A DNA stretch of 64,000 nt from Allorhizobium pseudoryzae (GTDB lineage: Bacteria > Pseudomonadota > Alphaproteobacteria > Rhizobiales > Rhizobiaceae). Position 1 is the stretch's first letter. Each line of letters starts with the position of its first letter. The translations under genes were made by a program, and so were the position numbers. The stretch covers positions 2,062,001-2,126,000 of the forward strand of contig NZ_CP049241.1 of NCBI RefSeq assembly GCF_011046245.1, given 5' to 3'. Under the pieces are notes generated by a model. The model saw only the letters and a list, made by a program, of their open reading frames with translations, was not told where the DNA came from and searched no databases. Positions 45,451 to 53,808 of this stretch are shown here, in pieces.

Positions 45451-45723
45451 TCAGCGTTCGGGATTGTCGGCATTGGCCATCGGGCTCGGGCGTCCGTCAG
45501 CGCCGTCTCCATCCAGCCGTTCGTCCAGATCTTCGAGATCGGTTTCGACGAGATAGGTATCACCGCCGCCTAGCCGGGAGGCTTCCTGTACGGCCTTGAG
45601 GTTCGTGTTGTCCTCGCGTGCATGCAGCGCATCTTCGGCGCGTTCCCGCCCGTCTTCGGCAAAACGGCGCGAGCCTTCGTCCGTCATCTTCTCACGGGCA
45701 TCCATATTGTCCTTCATGGCCAT
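45451..45723 (-). CDS. Small hydrophilic acidic hypothetical protein
   Basis: 90 residues from the ATG at 45723 (AAAGGACGAGCCAC upstream). It is rich in Asp, Glu and Arg with no hydrophobic segment (DAREKMTDEGSRRFAEDGRE, EDALHAREDNTNLKAVQEAS, DLEDLDERLDGDGADGRPS), so it is probably disordered, hydrophilin-like. I do not recognise a named family. An EcfG-like promoter lies upstream, back to back with the one for the DUF3008 gene. Confidence 0.68.
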   Translation of the reverse strand: MAMKDNMDAREKMTDEGSRRFAEDGRERAEDALHAREDNTNLKAVQEASRLGGGDTYLVETDLEDLDERLDGDGADGRPSPMANADNPER

Positions 45724-45775
45724 GTGGCTCGTCCTTTCATGATCTGCGGCGCGGCATTTGCCGCCTGCCACCAAC

Positions 45776-45801
45776 AACCCCCGGCACCGCTATCCGGTTC
45801 C
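45776..45801 (-). promoter_or_regulatory. EcfG-like promoter for the 45723 gene (minus strand)
   Basis: Minus-strand GGAAC (45801-45797), 17 bases, GGTT (45779-45776), one mismatch, 53 bp before the ATG at 45723. Confidence 0.5.
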
Positions 45802-45822
45802 GCACCCCGCATCAGGCGCGGG

Positions 45823-45848
45823 GGAACGAGAGTGGCGCCGTGCGCGTT
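45823..45848 (+). promoter_or_regulatory. EcfG-type promoter before the DUF3008 gene
   Basis: GGAAC (45823-45827), 17 bases, CGTT (45845-45848), exact consensus, 33 bp before the ATG at 45881. Confidence 0.75.
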
Positions 45849-45880
45849 CGGCGAGAGGTCCAACCCCAGGGAGACAGCCG

Positions 45881-46069
45881 ATGCCGGCAAAATCCAAGGC
45901 ACAACAGAAAGCGGCGGGAGCGGCCCTTGCCGCCAAGCGCGGCGAGATCAAGAAGAGCGAGCTTCAGGGCGCCTCCAAGGGGATGGAGAAATCCATGTCC
46001 GAGAAGGAATTGCACGACATGGCGGCGACCAAGCGCAAGGGCAAGCCGGAGCATGCCTCCAAGAGCTGA
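45881..46069 (+). CDS. DUF3008 family small protein
   Basis: 62 residues, Lys/Ala-rich, starting PAKSKAQQKAAGAALAAKRG after CAGGGAGACAGCCG. The pattern KSELQGASKGMEKSMSEKEL, DMAATKRKGKPEHASKS is the DUF3008 signature common in rhizobia and other alphaproteobacteria. It is predicted to be small, basic and mostly disordered, probably DNA- or RNA-associated, but its role is unknown. An exact EcfG-type promoter argues for general-stress expression. Confidence 0.85.
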   Translation: MPAKSKAQQKAAGAALAAKRGEIKKSELQGASKGMEKSMSEKELHDMAATKRKGKPEHASKS

Positions 46070-46242
46070 GGTGACTGGCTTGCCGGATCGAACACCATAA
46101 CATCCTCTTCATCTTGAACCGGCCGACGTCATCCCCATATGGAGCTCGACCCGGTGGTCCGGGCCCCTCTGGTGGAAGATCGGCGCTTTCACGATGTCGG
46201 ACCTCTTCAAACGGCATTTGACGCCGACAGAGGATAAACGAC

Positions 46243-46554
46243 ATGCTTTCCGATATCGCAGCCTGGTTCATCACGATGGCGGTGCTCAACCCCGTGCAGG
46301 CGGAGGTTCAGACGCGTCTCGATCAGGTCAATGCGTCGGCTCAGGCCGCCACACAGGTGCAGCAATGCATCACGACGCAGGCGCCACTGCTGATCGAGCG
46401 GGCGGCCAACGAGCCGTCCTGGGCGATCAAGACCGTGATCGGCGTCTCGGTCGGCTGGACCTCACCGGTGACGCTTCTCGATGTTCAAGATCCGAATTGT
46501 GCGGCCCTTGCCGCCCTGCTGCAAAGTGGCGAGCAGGAGAGCGAGCAGTCTTAA
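46243..46554 (+). CDS. Small hypothetical protein
   Basis: 103 residues, ATG at 46243 with AGAGGATAAACGAC upstream. A short hydrophobic N-terminus (IAAWFITMAVLNPVQA) looks like a signal or weak membrane anchor; the rest (RLDQVNASAQAATQVQQCIT, TKTVIGVSVGWTSPVTLLDV-like) has two Cys that could pair. No family recognised. It ends facing the HutX gene across a 10-bp hairpin (46572-46597). Confidence 0.6.
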   Translation: MLSDIAAWFITMAVLNPVQAEVQTRLDQVNASAQAATQVQQCITTQAPLLIERAANEPSWAIKTVIGVSVGWTSPVTLLDVQDPNCAALAALLQSGEQESEQS

Positions 46555-46571
46555 GCCGCTGAGGCTCTAGA

Positions 46572-46597
46572 GACGGAGCGGCAAAAACCGCTCCGTC
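46572..46597. terminator. Bidirectional hairpin between convergent genes
   Basis: Perfect 10-base arms GACGGAGCGG and CCGCTCCGTC around loop CAAAAA; no strong T-run, so termination strength is uncertain. Confidence 0.55.
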
Positions 46598-46605
46598 CGA
46601 ACGCG

Positions 46606-47139
46606 TCATGCGCCGGCGTAACGGTCGCGCAATGCTTCGAACTTTACCAACTGCTCCGCCACCAGTTCGCGGGCCTCGTCGCGCTTGACGAAGACCTTGA
46701 ACATGGCCGAGCCCTTGGCGTTCATGAACCAGACCGAACAGGACCGGCGGCCATGAAAGGCACGGTCGACGAAGGTGATGCCGGCGCAGTTGTCCTTGCG
46801 GATATGACCGCCAATCGGGCTGTCGCCATGGATGTTGAACCAGCCGTGGCCTTCGCTACCGGCCGGGAGCGAACCGGTGGCTTCCAGCACGATGTCATCG
46901 GTATGGACGATGAACAGGATCTCGCCCCAGCCGGACATTTCTGTCCAGATCGCTTCGAATTCCGACACATCGGCGGTTGTTGCTGCACCCTTCGGCAGGA
47001 TGGCGAGGACTTCTGCCGGCGTTACCTCTGCCTTGGCGGCAATGGCTTCCACCACGCCATCCGGCTTTTCGGCAAGGGCGGCCAGAGCCCGCTCGCGGCG
47101 CTCGACGGGAGCGGTGGAAAGAGCCGTCACGCTGCTCAT
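46606..47139 (-). CDS. HutX-like heme utilisation/carrier protein
   Basis: 177 residues. The pattern FEAIWTEMSGWGEILFIVHTDDIVLEATGSLPAG and GSEGHGWFNIHGDSPIGGHIRKDNCAGI, ending VDRAFHGRRSCSVWFMNAKG, is the HutX/HugX haem carrier/utilisation family related to HemS half-domains. It probably hands haem to the neighbouring degrading enzyme in the cytoplasm. Its start overlaps the stop of the monooxygenase gene by four bases, so the two form a minus-strand operon divergent from hmuTUV. Confidence 0.85.
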   Translation of the reverse strand: MSSVTALSTAPVERRERALAALAEKPDGVVEAIAAKAEVTPAEVLAILPKGAATTADVSEFEAIWTEMSGWGEILFIVHTDDIVLEATGSLPAGSEGHGWFNIHGDSPIGGHIRKDNCAGITFVDRAFHGRRSCSVWFMNAKGSAMFKVFVKRDEARELVAEQLVKFEALRDRYAGA

Positions 47140-47480
47140 GCAGCCTCCGCGCGGTTGCCTTTGGCATCTTCGTGAATGATCACTTCAAAACCTTCGAAAT
47201 GGGGGCCGGAGAGGTATTCGACCTTGCCCTTGTTCTCGCCGGCGCGTGCATGGGCGGCGCGGAACTGCTCGGATTTCGTCCAGGCGGTGAAATGCTCCTG
47301 GGTTTCCCACAGCGTATGCGAGGCATAGAGCGTGTGGTCCTCATGCTTCGGGCCTTTCAGCATGTGGAATTCCAGGTAGCCCGGCACCGTCGAGAGATGC
47401 CGCTCGCGCGTGCGCCACATCTCTTCAAACGCCTCTTCGAAACCCGGTACGACGCGGAAACGGTTCATTGCGATATACAT
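47136..47480 (-). CDS. IsdG-like haem-degrading monooxygenase (ABM domain)
   Basis: 114 residues, a single antibiotic-biosynthesis-monooxygenase (ABM) fold: YIAMNRFRVVPGFEEAFEEM, LSTVPGYLEFHMLKGPKHED, TLYASHTLWETQEHFTAWTK. The Asn/Trp/His trio typical of IsdG-type haem oxygenases is represented by N6, W67 or so and H73-like residues, so haem opening is likely. It lies in operon with the HutX-like gene and divergent from the haem importer. HmuD/HmuQ of bradyrhizobia are the functional comparison. Confidence 0.82.
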   Translation of the reverse strand: MYIAMNRFRVVPGFEEAFEEMWRTRERHLSTVPGYLEFHMLKGPKHEDHTLYASHTLWETQEHFTAWTKSEQFRAAHARAGENKGKVEYLSGPHFEGFEVIIHEDAKGNRAEAA

Positions 47481-47645
47481 GGATCAGCATCCTCTTTTAA
47501 GTGGTGTGGTATTCTCAAGATATCTGTTGCCCCGGCTCTTGAAAAGCCCTAAACCGGATGAATTATCTCCAGTTTTATGCGGGAGCGGTGAGCCTCGACG
47601 AGAGGGCTTGTCGTCCCGCAGATTCAGGCGTCGAGGCAAAACGAT

Positions 47646-48527
47646 ATGACGATGCGCACGGTTTTCAAAACAGGTTTTCTGGCGGTTCTCGTGAGCGGAG
47701 GTCTGAGTGTCGCGCCGGTGCTGGCGTCCGATGCCGCGAACCCGTCCGCCAAACGGATCGTCTCCATCGGCGGCACGGTGACGGAGATCCTCTACGCACT
47801 GGGTGCTGGCGACCGGGTCATCGCCCGCGATTCGACCAGCAGCTTTCCGGTGGAGGTGATGAAGAAGCCGGATATCGGCTACATGCGCGCGCTGTCACCC
47901 GAAGGGATTCTCGGCCAGTCGCCGGACCTGATCCTGTCGGAGGATGGTGCCGGCCCGCCGGATGCGCTGGCGATCCTGAAGGCGAGTGAAATTCCCATGG
48001 TGACGATCGACACGCCGCCGGACGGTGCCGCGATCGCCAGGAAGATCCGGGATGTGGGCGCCGCGGTCGGTCTCGCCGACAAGGCGGAAACCCTGGCGGT
48101 GAAGACCGATGCAGATCTGGCGGCGCTGGCGGGCGAGGTGAACAAACTGCCGCAGCCCCGCAAGCGGGTGCTGTTCGTCTTGTCCGTCGCCAATGGCCGC
48201 ATCATGGCTGGCGGCAAGGACACGGAAGCGGGTGCGATCATCGAGATGGCCGGCGGCGTCAACGCGGCCGAGGGTATCACCGGCTACAAGCCGCTGACGG
48301 ATGAGGCGGTGATTGCCGCCAAGCCGGATGTCGTGCTTGTGATGCACACCGGCAATCACGGCGTCAAACCTGAGGAGGTGTTTGCGCTTCCCGCCTTCCA
48401 GTCCACGCCGGCGGCCGCCTCCCAATCTCTCATCCGCATGGATGGCCTATTGCTTTTGGGCTTTGGCCCACGCACGCCGGAAGCGGCGCGCAGCCTTGCC
48501 TCGCAGCTCTATCCGGGGAGCTTCTGA
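47646..48527 (+). CDS. hmuT: Haem ABC transporter substrate-binding protein HmuT
   Basis: 293 residues with a signal peptide (TGFLAVLVSGGLSVAPVLAS). The mature part KRIVSIGGTVTEILYALGAG is the typical start of haem/cobalamin periplasmic binding proteins, with PDIGYMRALSPEGILGQSPD and GITGYKPLTDEAVIAAKPDV, which carry the conserved Tyr-type haem ligand. It delivers periplasmic haem to HmuUV. An ATG at 47652 is an alternative start. No TonB receptor or HmuP/HmuS is present in the window. Confidence 0.92.
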   Translation: MTMRTVFKTGFLAVLVSGGLSVAPVLASDAANPSAKRIVSIGGTVTEILYALGAGDRVIARDSTSSFPVEVMKKPDIGYMRALSPEGILGQSPDLILSEDGAGPPDALAILKASEIPMVTIDTPPDGAAIARKIRDVGAAVGLADKAETLAVKTDADLAALAGEVNKLPQPRKRVLFVLSVANGRIMAGGKDTEAGAIIEMAGGVNAAEGITGYKPLTDEAVIAAKPDVVLVMHTGNHGVKPEEVFALPAFQSTPAAASQSLIRMDGLLLLGFGPRTPEAARSLASQLYPGSF

Positions 48528-48530
48528 GCC

Positions 48531-49616
48531 ATGCGGTCTGAGGCGTTGCGGCTCAGTCTCGGAACAGACGACGGCGACCGCTCGCGTCAGGGCGTTCTAT
48601 GCATCGTCGTTCTTCTGCTCCTGCTCGCCATCGCCTGCCTGATTTCGCTCGGCAGCGGCCCGACGGGTGTCGATCTCACCCATTTGTGGCTCTATCTCAC
48701 CGGTCGCGGCGATCAATTGGCGCTGCAGGAGCGTGTGGTGCTGGAGGCGGTGCGCCTGCCGCGCACGGCGCTCGGACTTCTGGTCGGCGCGGGGCTCGCA
48801 ATCTCCGGTGCGATGATGCAGGGCCTGTTCCGCAATCCACTGGCCGATCCGGGCGTGGTCGGCGTCACCTCCGGTGCCGCCCTCTTTGCCGTTGCCGGCA
48901 TCGTTCTGGGCGGCGGTCTGCTGGCGCCCGTCTCCATGGCGCTTGGCAGCCATTTCCTGCCGATGATGGCCTTCTTCGGCGGGCTCTTCAACACCTGGCT
49001 GCTCTATCGCATCGCGACCCGCGGCGGCCGAACCCACACCACCACGCTGATCCTCTCCGGTATCGCCGTCGGCGCGTTGAGCGCCGCGATGATGGGACTT
49101 TTCATCTTCGTCGCGGATGACCGCCAACTGCGCGACATTACCTTCTGGAGCCTCGGTTCGCTCGGGGGCGCCACCTTCAGCCGCGTCGTGTCAGTCCTTC
49201 CTTTCGTGGCGCTGGTGCTTGCGATCATTCCCTTTGTGGCCCGTGGTCTGGACGCGCTGATCCTCGGCGATGCGGCGGCCTTTCATTTGGGCATTCCGGT
49301 GCAGCGGCTGAAGCGGTTGGTCATCCTCGCCGTCGCCGCCGCCTGCGGGGCAACGGTTGCGGTCTCCGGCTCGATCGGCTTCGTCGGCATCGTCGTGCCG
49401 CATCTCTTGCGCCTCGTCATCGGCCCGTCGCACCGGTTCCTGCTGCCGGCCTCCGCGATCGGCGGCGGGGCGCTGCTTCTGGTGGCCGACAGTGTCGCCC
49501 GCACGATCGTCGCACCCGCCGAACTGCCGATCGGCATCATCACCGCTCTCTTCGGTGCGCCGGTTTTCCTGATGCTGCTTCTCGGCCGCCATGGGGCGCG
49601 CCGCATGGGAGATTGA
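48531..49616 (+). CDS. hmuU: Haem ABC transporter permease HmuU
   Basis: 361 residues of the FecCD/BtuC type: RLPRTALGLLVGAGLAISGA, GLFRNPLADPGVVGVTSGAA, and the C-terminal GSIGFVGIVVPHLLRLVIGP with a coupling-helix region. About nine to ten membrane helices. It starts 3 bp after hmuT and overlaps hmuV by 4 bp. Confidence 0.93.
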   Translation: MRSEALRLSLGTDDGDRSRQGVLCIVVLLLLLAIACLISLGSGPTGVDLTHLWLYLTGRGDQLALQERVVLEAVRLPRTALGLLVGAGLAISGAMMQGLFRNPLADPGVVGVTSGAALFAVAGIVLGGGLLAPVSMALGSHFLPMMAFFGGLFNTWLLYRIATRGGRTHTTTLILSGIAVGALSAAMMGLFIFVADDRQLRDITFWSLGSLGGATFSRVVSVLPFVALVLAIIPFVARGLDALILGDAAAFHLGIPVQRLKRLVILAVAAACGATVAVSGSIGFVGIVVPHLLRLVIGPSHRFLLPASAIGGGALLLVADSVARTIVAPAELPIGIITALFGAPVFLMLLLGRHGARRMGD

Positions 49617-50416
49617 CGATGATCCGTGCCCATTCCGTGAGCGTTGAACGCGCCGGCCGCCGCCTGCTGGACGAGGTCTCGCTCGAACTTCGGCCGGGGG
49701 AGATGACGGTGATCATCGGTCCGAACGGGGCGGGCAAGTCCACGCTGCTGAAAGCGCTCTCCGGCGAGATCGGCGTCAGCTCCGGCCGCGTCACCTATGA
49801 TGGGATGGAGATTTCGCTCTACCAGCCGCAACAGCTGGCGGCGCGCCGGGCGGTGCTGCCGCAGGCAAGCGAGCTTGCCTTTCCCTTCACTGCGCTTGAG
49901 ATCGTCCGCATGGGGGCGGTGGCGCAAGGGGCTCTCGATCCGACGGTGCAGGCGCGCCAGGCGCTGATGCGGGTCGGGCTTGCCGGTTTCGAGGGCCGCA
50001 GCTATCCCTCGCTTTCGGGCGGCGAGCAGCAGCGTGTGCAGTTTGCCCGGGCGCTCGCCCAGGTTCCGTGTGCGGTCGATCGCGGGCTGGCGCGCGGCCT
50101 GTTCCTCGACGAGCCGACCGCAAGCCTCGACCTTGGCCACCAGATCGCGGTTCTCGAAACCGCCCGCGCCTTTGCCAATGAGGGCGGTATGGTGCTCGCC
50201 ATCCTGCACGACCTCAATCTGGCAGCGGAATTCGCCGATCAGGTGATCGTGCTGCAAAAGGGGCGCGTGGTGGCGGAAGGCCCGTGCGTTGAGACGCTGA
50301 GCGACGAGATCATCGCCAATGTCTATGGCATTGCCGGTGCTGTCGGGCGCATGCCGGCGGCGCACATTCCCTTCGTGCTGCCGCAATCGCGGCATGGGGC
50401 CTCTGCCTCAGCGTGA
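49613..50416 (+). CDS. hmuV: Haem ABC transporter ATP-binding protein HmuV
   Basis: 267 residues: Walker A GPNGAGKSTLLKALSGE, signature LSGGEQQRVQFARAL, Walker B GLFLDEPTASLDLGHQ and H-loop LAILHDLNLAAEF. An insertion CAVDRGLARGLFLDEP between signature and Walker B is typical of HmuV/HemV. Closes the hmuTUV operon. YbaN gene convergent 6 bp downstream. Confidence 0.93.
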   Translation: MTMIRAHSVSVERAGRRLLDEVSLELRPGEMTVIIGPNGAGKSTLLKALSGEIGVSSGRVTYDGMEISLYQPQQLAARRAVLPQASELAFPFTALEIVRMGAVAQGALDPTVQARQALMRVGLAGFEGRSYPSLSGGEQQRVQFARALAQVPCAVDRGLARGLFLDEPTASLDLGHQIAVLETARAFANEGGMVLAILHDLNLAAEFADQVIVLQKGRVVAEGPCVETLSDEIIANVYGIAGAVGRMPAAHIPFVLPQSRHGASASA

Positions 50417-50422
50417 TCTGGT

Positions 50423-50806
50423 TCAGGCGCCGGCATCCGGTCGCGTGACGATGAAGAGCGATGAGCCTGCGAGGATCGCCAGCACCAGAAGGGCGCGCCA
50501 GAGCGGCGGCGAGGTGCCGAACAGGAAGATCGCGTAGCTGGCCGCCATCAGGCTGACCGCTGCGATCTTCGCCTTGCGCGAAATCGCGCCATTCCGCCGC
50601 CAATCCTGCAAGGGCGGGCCGAAGCGCGGATGGTTCATCAGCCAGGCTTCGAGCCTCGGCGAAGACCGGGTGAAGCAGGCGACGGCCAAAAGCAGGAAGG
50701 GCGTGGTGGGCAGAAGCGGCAGAAAGGCGCCGACGATGCCGAGCGCGACGAAGAACCAGCCAAGGCCGAGAAAAACCCATCGTGTCATCAATGATCCATC
50801 CGTCAT
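50423..50806 (-). CDS. YbaN family (DUF454) inner membrane protein
   Basis: 127 residues; a second in-frame ATG at 50788 may be the real start. WVFLGLGWFFVALGIVGAFLP followed by LLPTTPFLLLAVACFTRSSP and NHPRFGPPLQDWRRNGAISRKAKI is the DUF454 pattern, with two to three membrane helices. Function unknown; members are often found beside hmuTUV and iron genes, as here, but it is convergent rather than part of the operon. Confidence 0.85.
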   Translation of the reverse strand: MTDGSLMTRWVFLGLGWFFVALGIVGAFLPLLPTTPFLLLAVACFTRSSPRLEAWLMNHPRFGPPLQDWRRNGAISRKAKIAAVSLMAASYAIFLFGTSPPLWRALLVLAILAGSSLFIVTRPDAGA

Positions 50807-51011
50807 GCGCCGTCTGCGATGATAGCGGAAGGCTGCAGGAGTGGGAAATCCTTATCCTGTCGCTCCAGTTCCATTTTTTCGGCGATAGGGGTGATACATG
50901 ACGACGGCGGTGCGTGACGGCGGTTGTGTTTTCAACAACGGCACAGGCTGGCCTTTGATGCGGACGAAGTTATAGTGCACCCCGCAAATCAACGGGAGTC
51001 GCAGCCGGTTC

Positions 51012-52001
51012 ATGTCTCAGAAAAAGGTCCTCGTCGTCGGCGGTGCCGGCTATATCGGTTCGCACAATTGCCTGCTGCTCGCCGAGCGCGGCTACCAGCC
51101 GATCGTCTTCGACAACCTCACCAACGGCCATGCGGAATTCGTCAAATGGGGACCGCTGGAAGAGGGCGATATCCGCGACCGGGCGCGTCTCGACGAGGTC
51201 TTCGCCAAGCACAAGCCGGATGCCGTTTTGCATTTCGCCGCGCTGATCGAAGTGGGTGAATCGGTGAAGAACCCGGTCGCCTTCTACGACAACAATGTCA
51301 TCGGTGCGCTGACGCTTCTCTCGGCGGCGATGGATGCCGGGGTCAAGGCCTTCGTCTTCTCCTCCACCTGTGCGACCTACGGGCTGCCGGAACAGGTGCC
51401 GATGGACGAGACGCATCCCCAGGCGCCGATCAATCCGTATGGCCGCACCAAATTCATCATCGAACAGGCGCTGAAGGATTACGGCACCTATAAGGGCCTG
51501 CGCTCGGTGATGCTGCGCTATTTCAACGCCGCCGGTGCCGATTTCGAAGGTCGCATCGGCGAATGGCATACGCCGGAAACACATGCCATTCCGCTCGCGA
51601 TCGAGGCGGCGCTCGGCCGCCGTCAGGGATTCAAGGTGTTCGGCGACGACTACGATACCCGCGACGGCACCTGCGTGCGCGATTATATCCACGTGCTCGA
51701 CCTGGCGGACGCGCATGTGCGGGCCGTCGACTACCTGCTGGCCGGCGGCGAGACGGTTGAACTCAACCTCGGCACCGGCACCGGCACGACGGTGAAGGAA
51801 CTGCTGGCAGCAATTTCGGATGTCTCGGGCAAGCCGTTCCCGGTGGAATATGTCGGCCGCCGCGACGGCGACTCCACCACGCTGGTTGCCAACAACGAAA
51901 AGGCGAAGGCTGTGCTCGGCTGGGAGCCGCAATATTCGCTGCACGACATCATCCGTTCCGCCTGGGACTGGCATTCGAAGGCGAATTTTCACCTGCAGTA
52001 A
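51012..52001 (+). CDS. galE: UDP-glucose 4-epimerase GalE
   Basis: 329 residues. NAD motif VGGAGYIGSHNCLLLAERG near residue 8, catalytic Ser in FSSTCATYG, YxxxK in NPYGRTKFIIEQAL, and DYIHVLDLADAHVRA. Supplies UDP-galactose for surface polysaccharide. Ends 27 bp before the chosen ung start. Confidence 0.93.
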   Translation: MSQKKVLVVGGAGYIGSHNCLLLAERGYQPIVFDNLTNGHAEFVKWGPLEEGDIRDRARLDEVFAKHKPDAVLHFAALIEVGESVKNPVAFYDNNVIGALTLLSAAMDAGVKAFVFSSTCATYGLPEQVPMDETHPQAPINPYGRTKFIIEQALKDYGTYKGLRSVMLRYFNAAGADFEGRIGEWHTPETHAIPLAIEAALGRRQGFKVFGDDYDTRDGTCVRDYIHVLDLADAHVRAVDYLLAGGETVELNLGTGTGTTVKELLAAISDVSGKPFPVEYVGRRDGDSTTLVANNEKAKAVLGWEPQYSLHDIIRSAWDWHSKANFHLQ

Positions 52002-52028
52002 CGGTGAATGACAGAGGGGCGTATCGGC

Positions 52029-52733
52029 ATGGCAGAGAGCGGCGTGAAGCTGGAAGAGACCTGGAAACAAGCACTCGCGCCGCAGTTTGCCGATCCCTAC
52101 ATGGCAGCGCTGCGGCAGTTCCTGACCGCGGAGAAGCAGGCCGGAAAGCACATTTTTCCGAAGGGCGCCGAGTATTTTCGCGCGCTCGACCTGACGCCTC
52201 TGCCGGACGTGAAGGTGGTGATCCTGGGGCAGGACCCCTATCACGGCGCGGGACAGGCGCACGGGCTCTGCTTCAGTGTCCGGCCCGGCGTGCGCATTCC
52301 GCCCTCGCTCGTCAATATCTACAAGGAAATGCAGGCAGATCTCGGCATTCCTCCGGCTTCGCACGGCTTTCTGGAGCATTGGGCGCGCCAGGGTGTGCTG
52401 CTCTTGAACAGCGTGCTGACGGTGGAGGAGGGCAGGGCCGCCGCGCACCAGGGCAAAGGCTGGGAACGCTTCACCGATGCCGTGATCCGCGCGGTGAACG
52501 ACGAGTGCAGCCATGTCGTCTTCATGCTTTGGGGCGCCTATGCCCAAAAGAAGGCGGCCTTCGTCGACCAGCGCCGGCATCTGGTGTTGAAGGCGCCGCA
52601 TCCGTCCCCGCTGTCGGCCCATAACGGCTTTTTCGGTTCCCGGCACTTCTCCCAGGCGAATGCCTACCTCGTCTCCAATGGCCGCGAGCCGGTGGATTGG
52701 CAGCTTCCGGCGACGCCGGGGCTGGATGGCTAA
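52029..52733 (+). CDS. ung: Uracil-DNA glycosylase Ung
   Basis: 234 residues from the ATG at 52029 (AGAGGGG upstream); an ATG at 52008 adds seven residues. Family 1 active site [14 protein letters not shown] with the water-activating Asp, [17 protein letters not shown] [32 protein letters not shown] and the His loop [13 protein letters not shown]. Removes uracil from DNA in base excision repair. Confidence 0.95.
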   Translation: MAESGVKLEETWKQALAPQFADPYMAALRQFLTAEKQAGKHIFPKGAEYFRALDLTPLPDVKVVILGQDPYHGAGQAHGLCFSVRPGVRIPPSLVNIYKEMQADLGIPPASHGFLEHWARQGVLLLNSVLTVEEGRAAAHQGKGWERFTDAVIRAVNDECSHVVFMLWGAYAQKKAAFVDQRRHLVLKAPHPSPLSAHNGFFGSRHFSQANAYLVSNGREPVDWQLPATPGLDG

Positions 52734-52865
52734 CGGCAAGAGCTATTGTGTGAACAATGCGTTCTGATTGTTCACTCTATGCGCTGACCCAAAAACGCAC
52801 CATCTTCACCCCAGACAAGCGGACCGATCACTGGGCCGCAGAGATTGAGGATAAAGGGTCACGCC

Positions 52866-53798
52866 ATGCTGAACCAGATCAAAGGCCTGCATCACGTCAC
52901 ATCGATGGCAGGCAGCGCCCGCACCAACAACCAGTTCTTTACCGATACGCTCGGCCTTCGCCGGGTGAAGAAGACCGTCAATTTCGACGCGCCGGATGTC
53001 TATCACCTCTATTACGGCGATGAAGTCGGCACGCCGGGTTCGGTGATGACCTACTTCCCGTTCCCGCATATCGCCAAGGGCCGTCCCGGCACCGGTGAAG
53101 TCGGCACTACGGTGTTTTCGGTGCCGCAGGGTTCGATCTCCTACTGGGGCAATCGTCTGGCCGCCAAGGGCAGCCTGGAGATGAAGACCGATGAGGCGTT
53201 TGGCGAAAAGCGCCTGAACTTCTTCGGCCCGGATGGTGATGGTTTCGCGCTGGTCGAAGTCAAGGATGATCCGCGCGCGCCCTGGACCGGCAATGGCGTG
53301 GATGTCGATCACGCGATCCGCGGCTTTCATTCGGCCTCCATGCGCCTTCGCGATGAAGGGGCAACCGTCGAACTCCTGAAATTCATGGGCTACGAGCAGG
53401 TGGACCACAAGGACGGTGTCACCCGTCTCGCCATTCCCGGCGGCAACGGTGCCGATTACATCGACATCGAAACAATGCCGAACATTGCCCGTGCCAACCT
53501 CGGCGCCGGCTCGGTCCACCACATCGCCTTTGCTGTCGAAAACCGCGAAAAGCAGTTGAAGGTGCGCAAGGCACTGATGGACACGGGTTACCAGGTCACG
53601 CCCGTGATCGACCGCGACTACTTCTGGGCAATCTATTTCCGCACGCCGGGCGGCGTGTTGTTCGAAATTGCCACCAACGAACCGGGCTTCGACCGCGACG
53701 AGGATACCGCCCACCTCGGTGAAGCGCTGAAATTGCCGACCCAGCATGCCCACCTGCGCTCCTACCTGGAAGAGCATCTGGAAAAGCTGGAAGGCTAA
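52866..53798 (+). CDS. Ring-cleaving dioxygenase, VOC superfamily (MhqO-like)
   Basis: 310 residues from the ATG at 52866 (GAGGATAAAGG upstream). Two vicinal-oxygen-chelate modules: GLHHVTSMAGSARTNNQFF supplies the first metal His, GSVHHIAFAVENREKQLKVR the second, and LFEIATNEPGFDRDED the Glu. The layout is that of MhqO/MhqA-type hydroquinone or catechol ring-cleavage enzymes. It is followed 11 bp later by an MhqD-like esterase, the same pairing as in the mhqNOP/mhqED quinone-detoxification systems. No MhqR regulator is adjacent. Confidence 0.88.
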   Translation: MLNQIKGLHHVTSMAGSARTNNQFFTDTLGLRRVKKTVNFDAPDVYHLYYGDEVGTPGSVMTYFPFPHIAKGRPGTGEVGTTVFSVPQGSISYWGNRLAAKGSLEMKTDEAFGEKRLNFFGPDGDGFALVEVKDDPRAPWTGNGVDVDHAIRGFHSASMRLRDEGATVELLKFMGYEQVDHKDGVTRLAIPGGNGADYIDIETMPNIARANLGAGSVHHIAFAVENREKQLKVRKALMDTGYQVTPVIDRDYFWAIYFRTPGGVLFEIATNEPGFDRDEDTAHLGEALKLPTQHAHLRSYLEEHLEKLEG

Positions 53799-53808
53799 GG
53801 TGACGACC

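Noticed and set aside
47481..47645. Irr or RirA binding site upstream of hmuT
   Set aside because: I looked for a TTTAGAA-type palindrome and TGA-N9-TCA but no convincing match is present.
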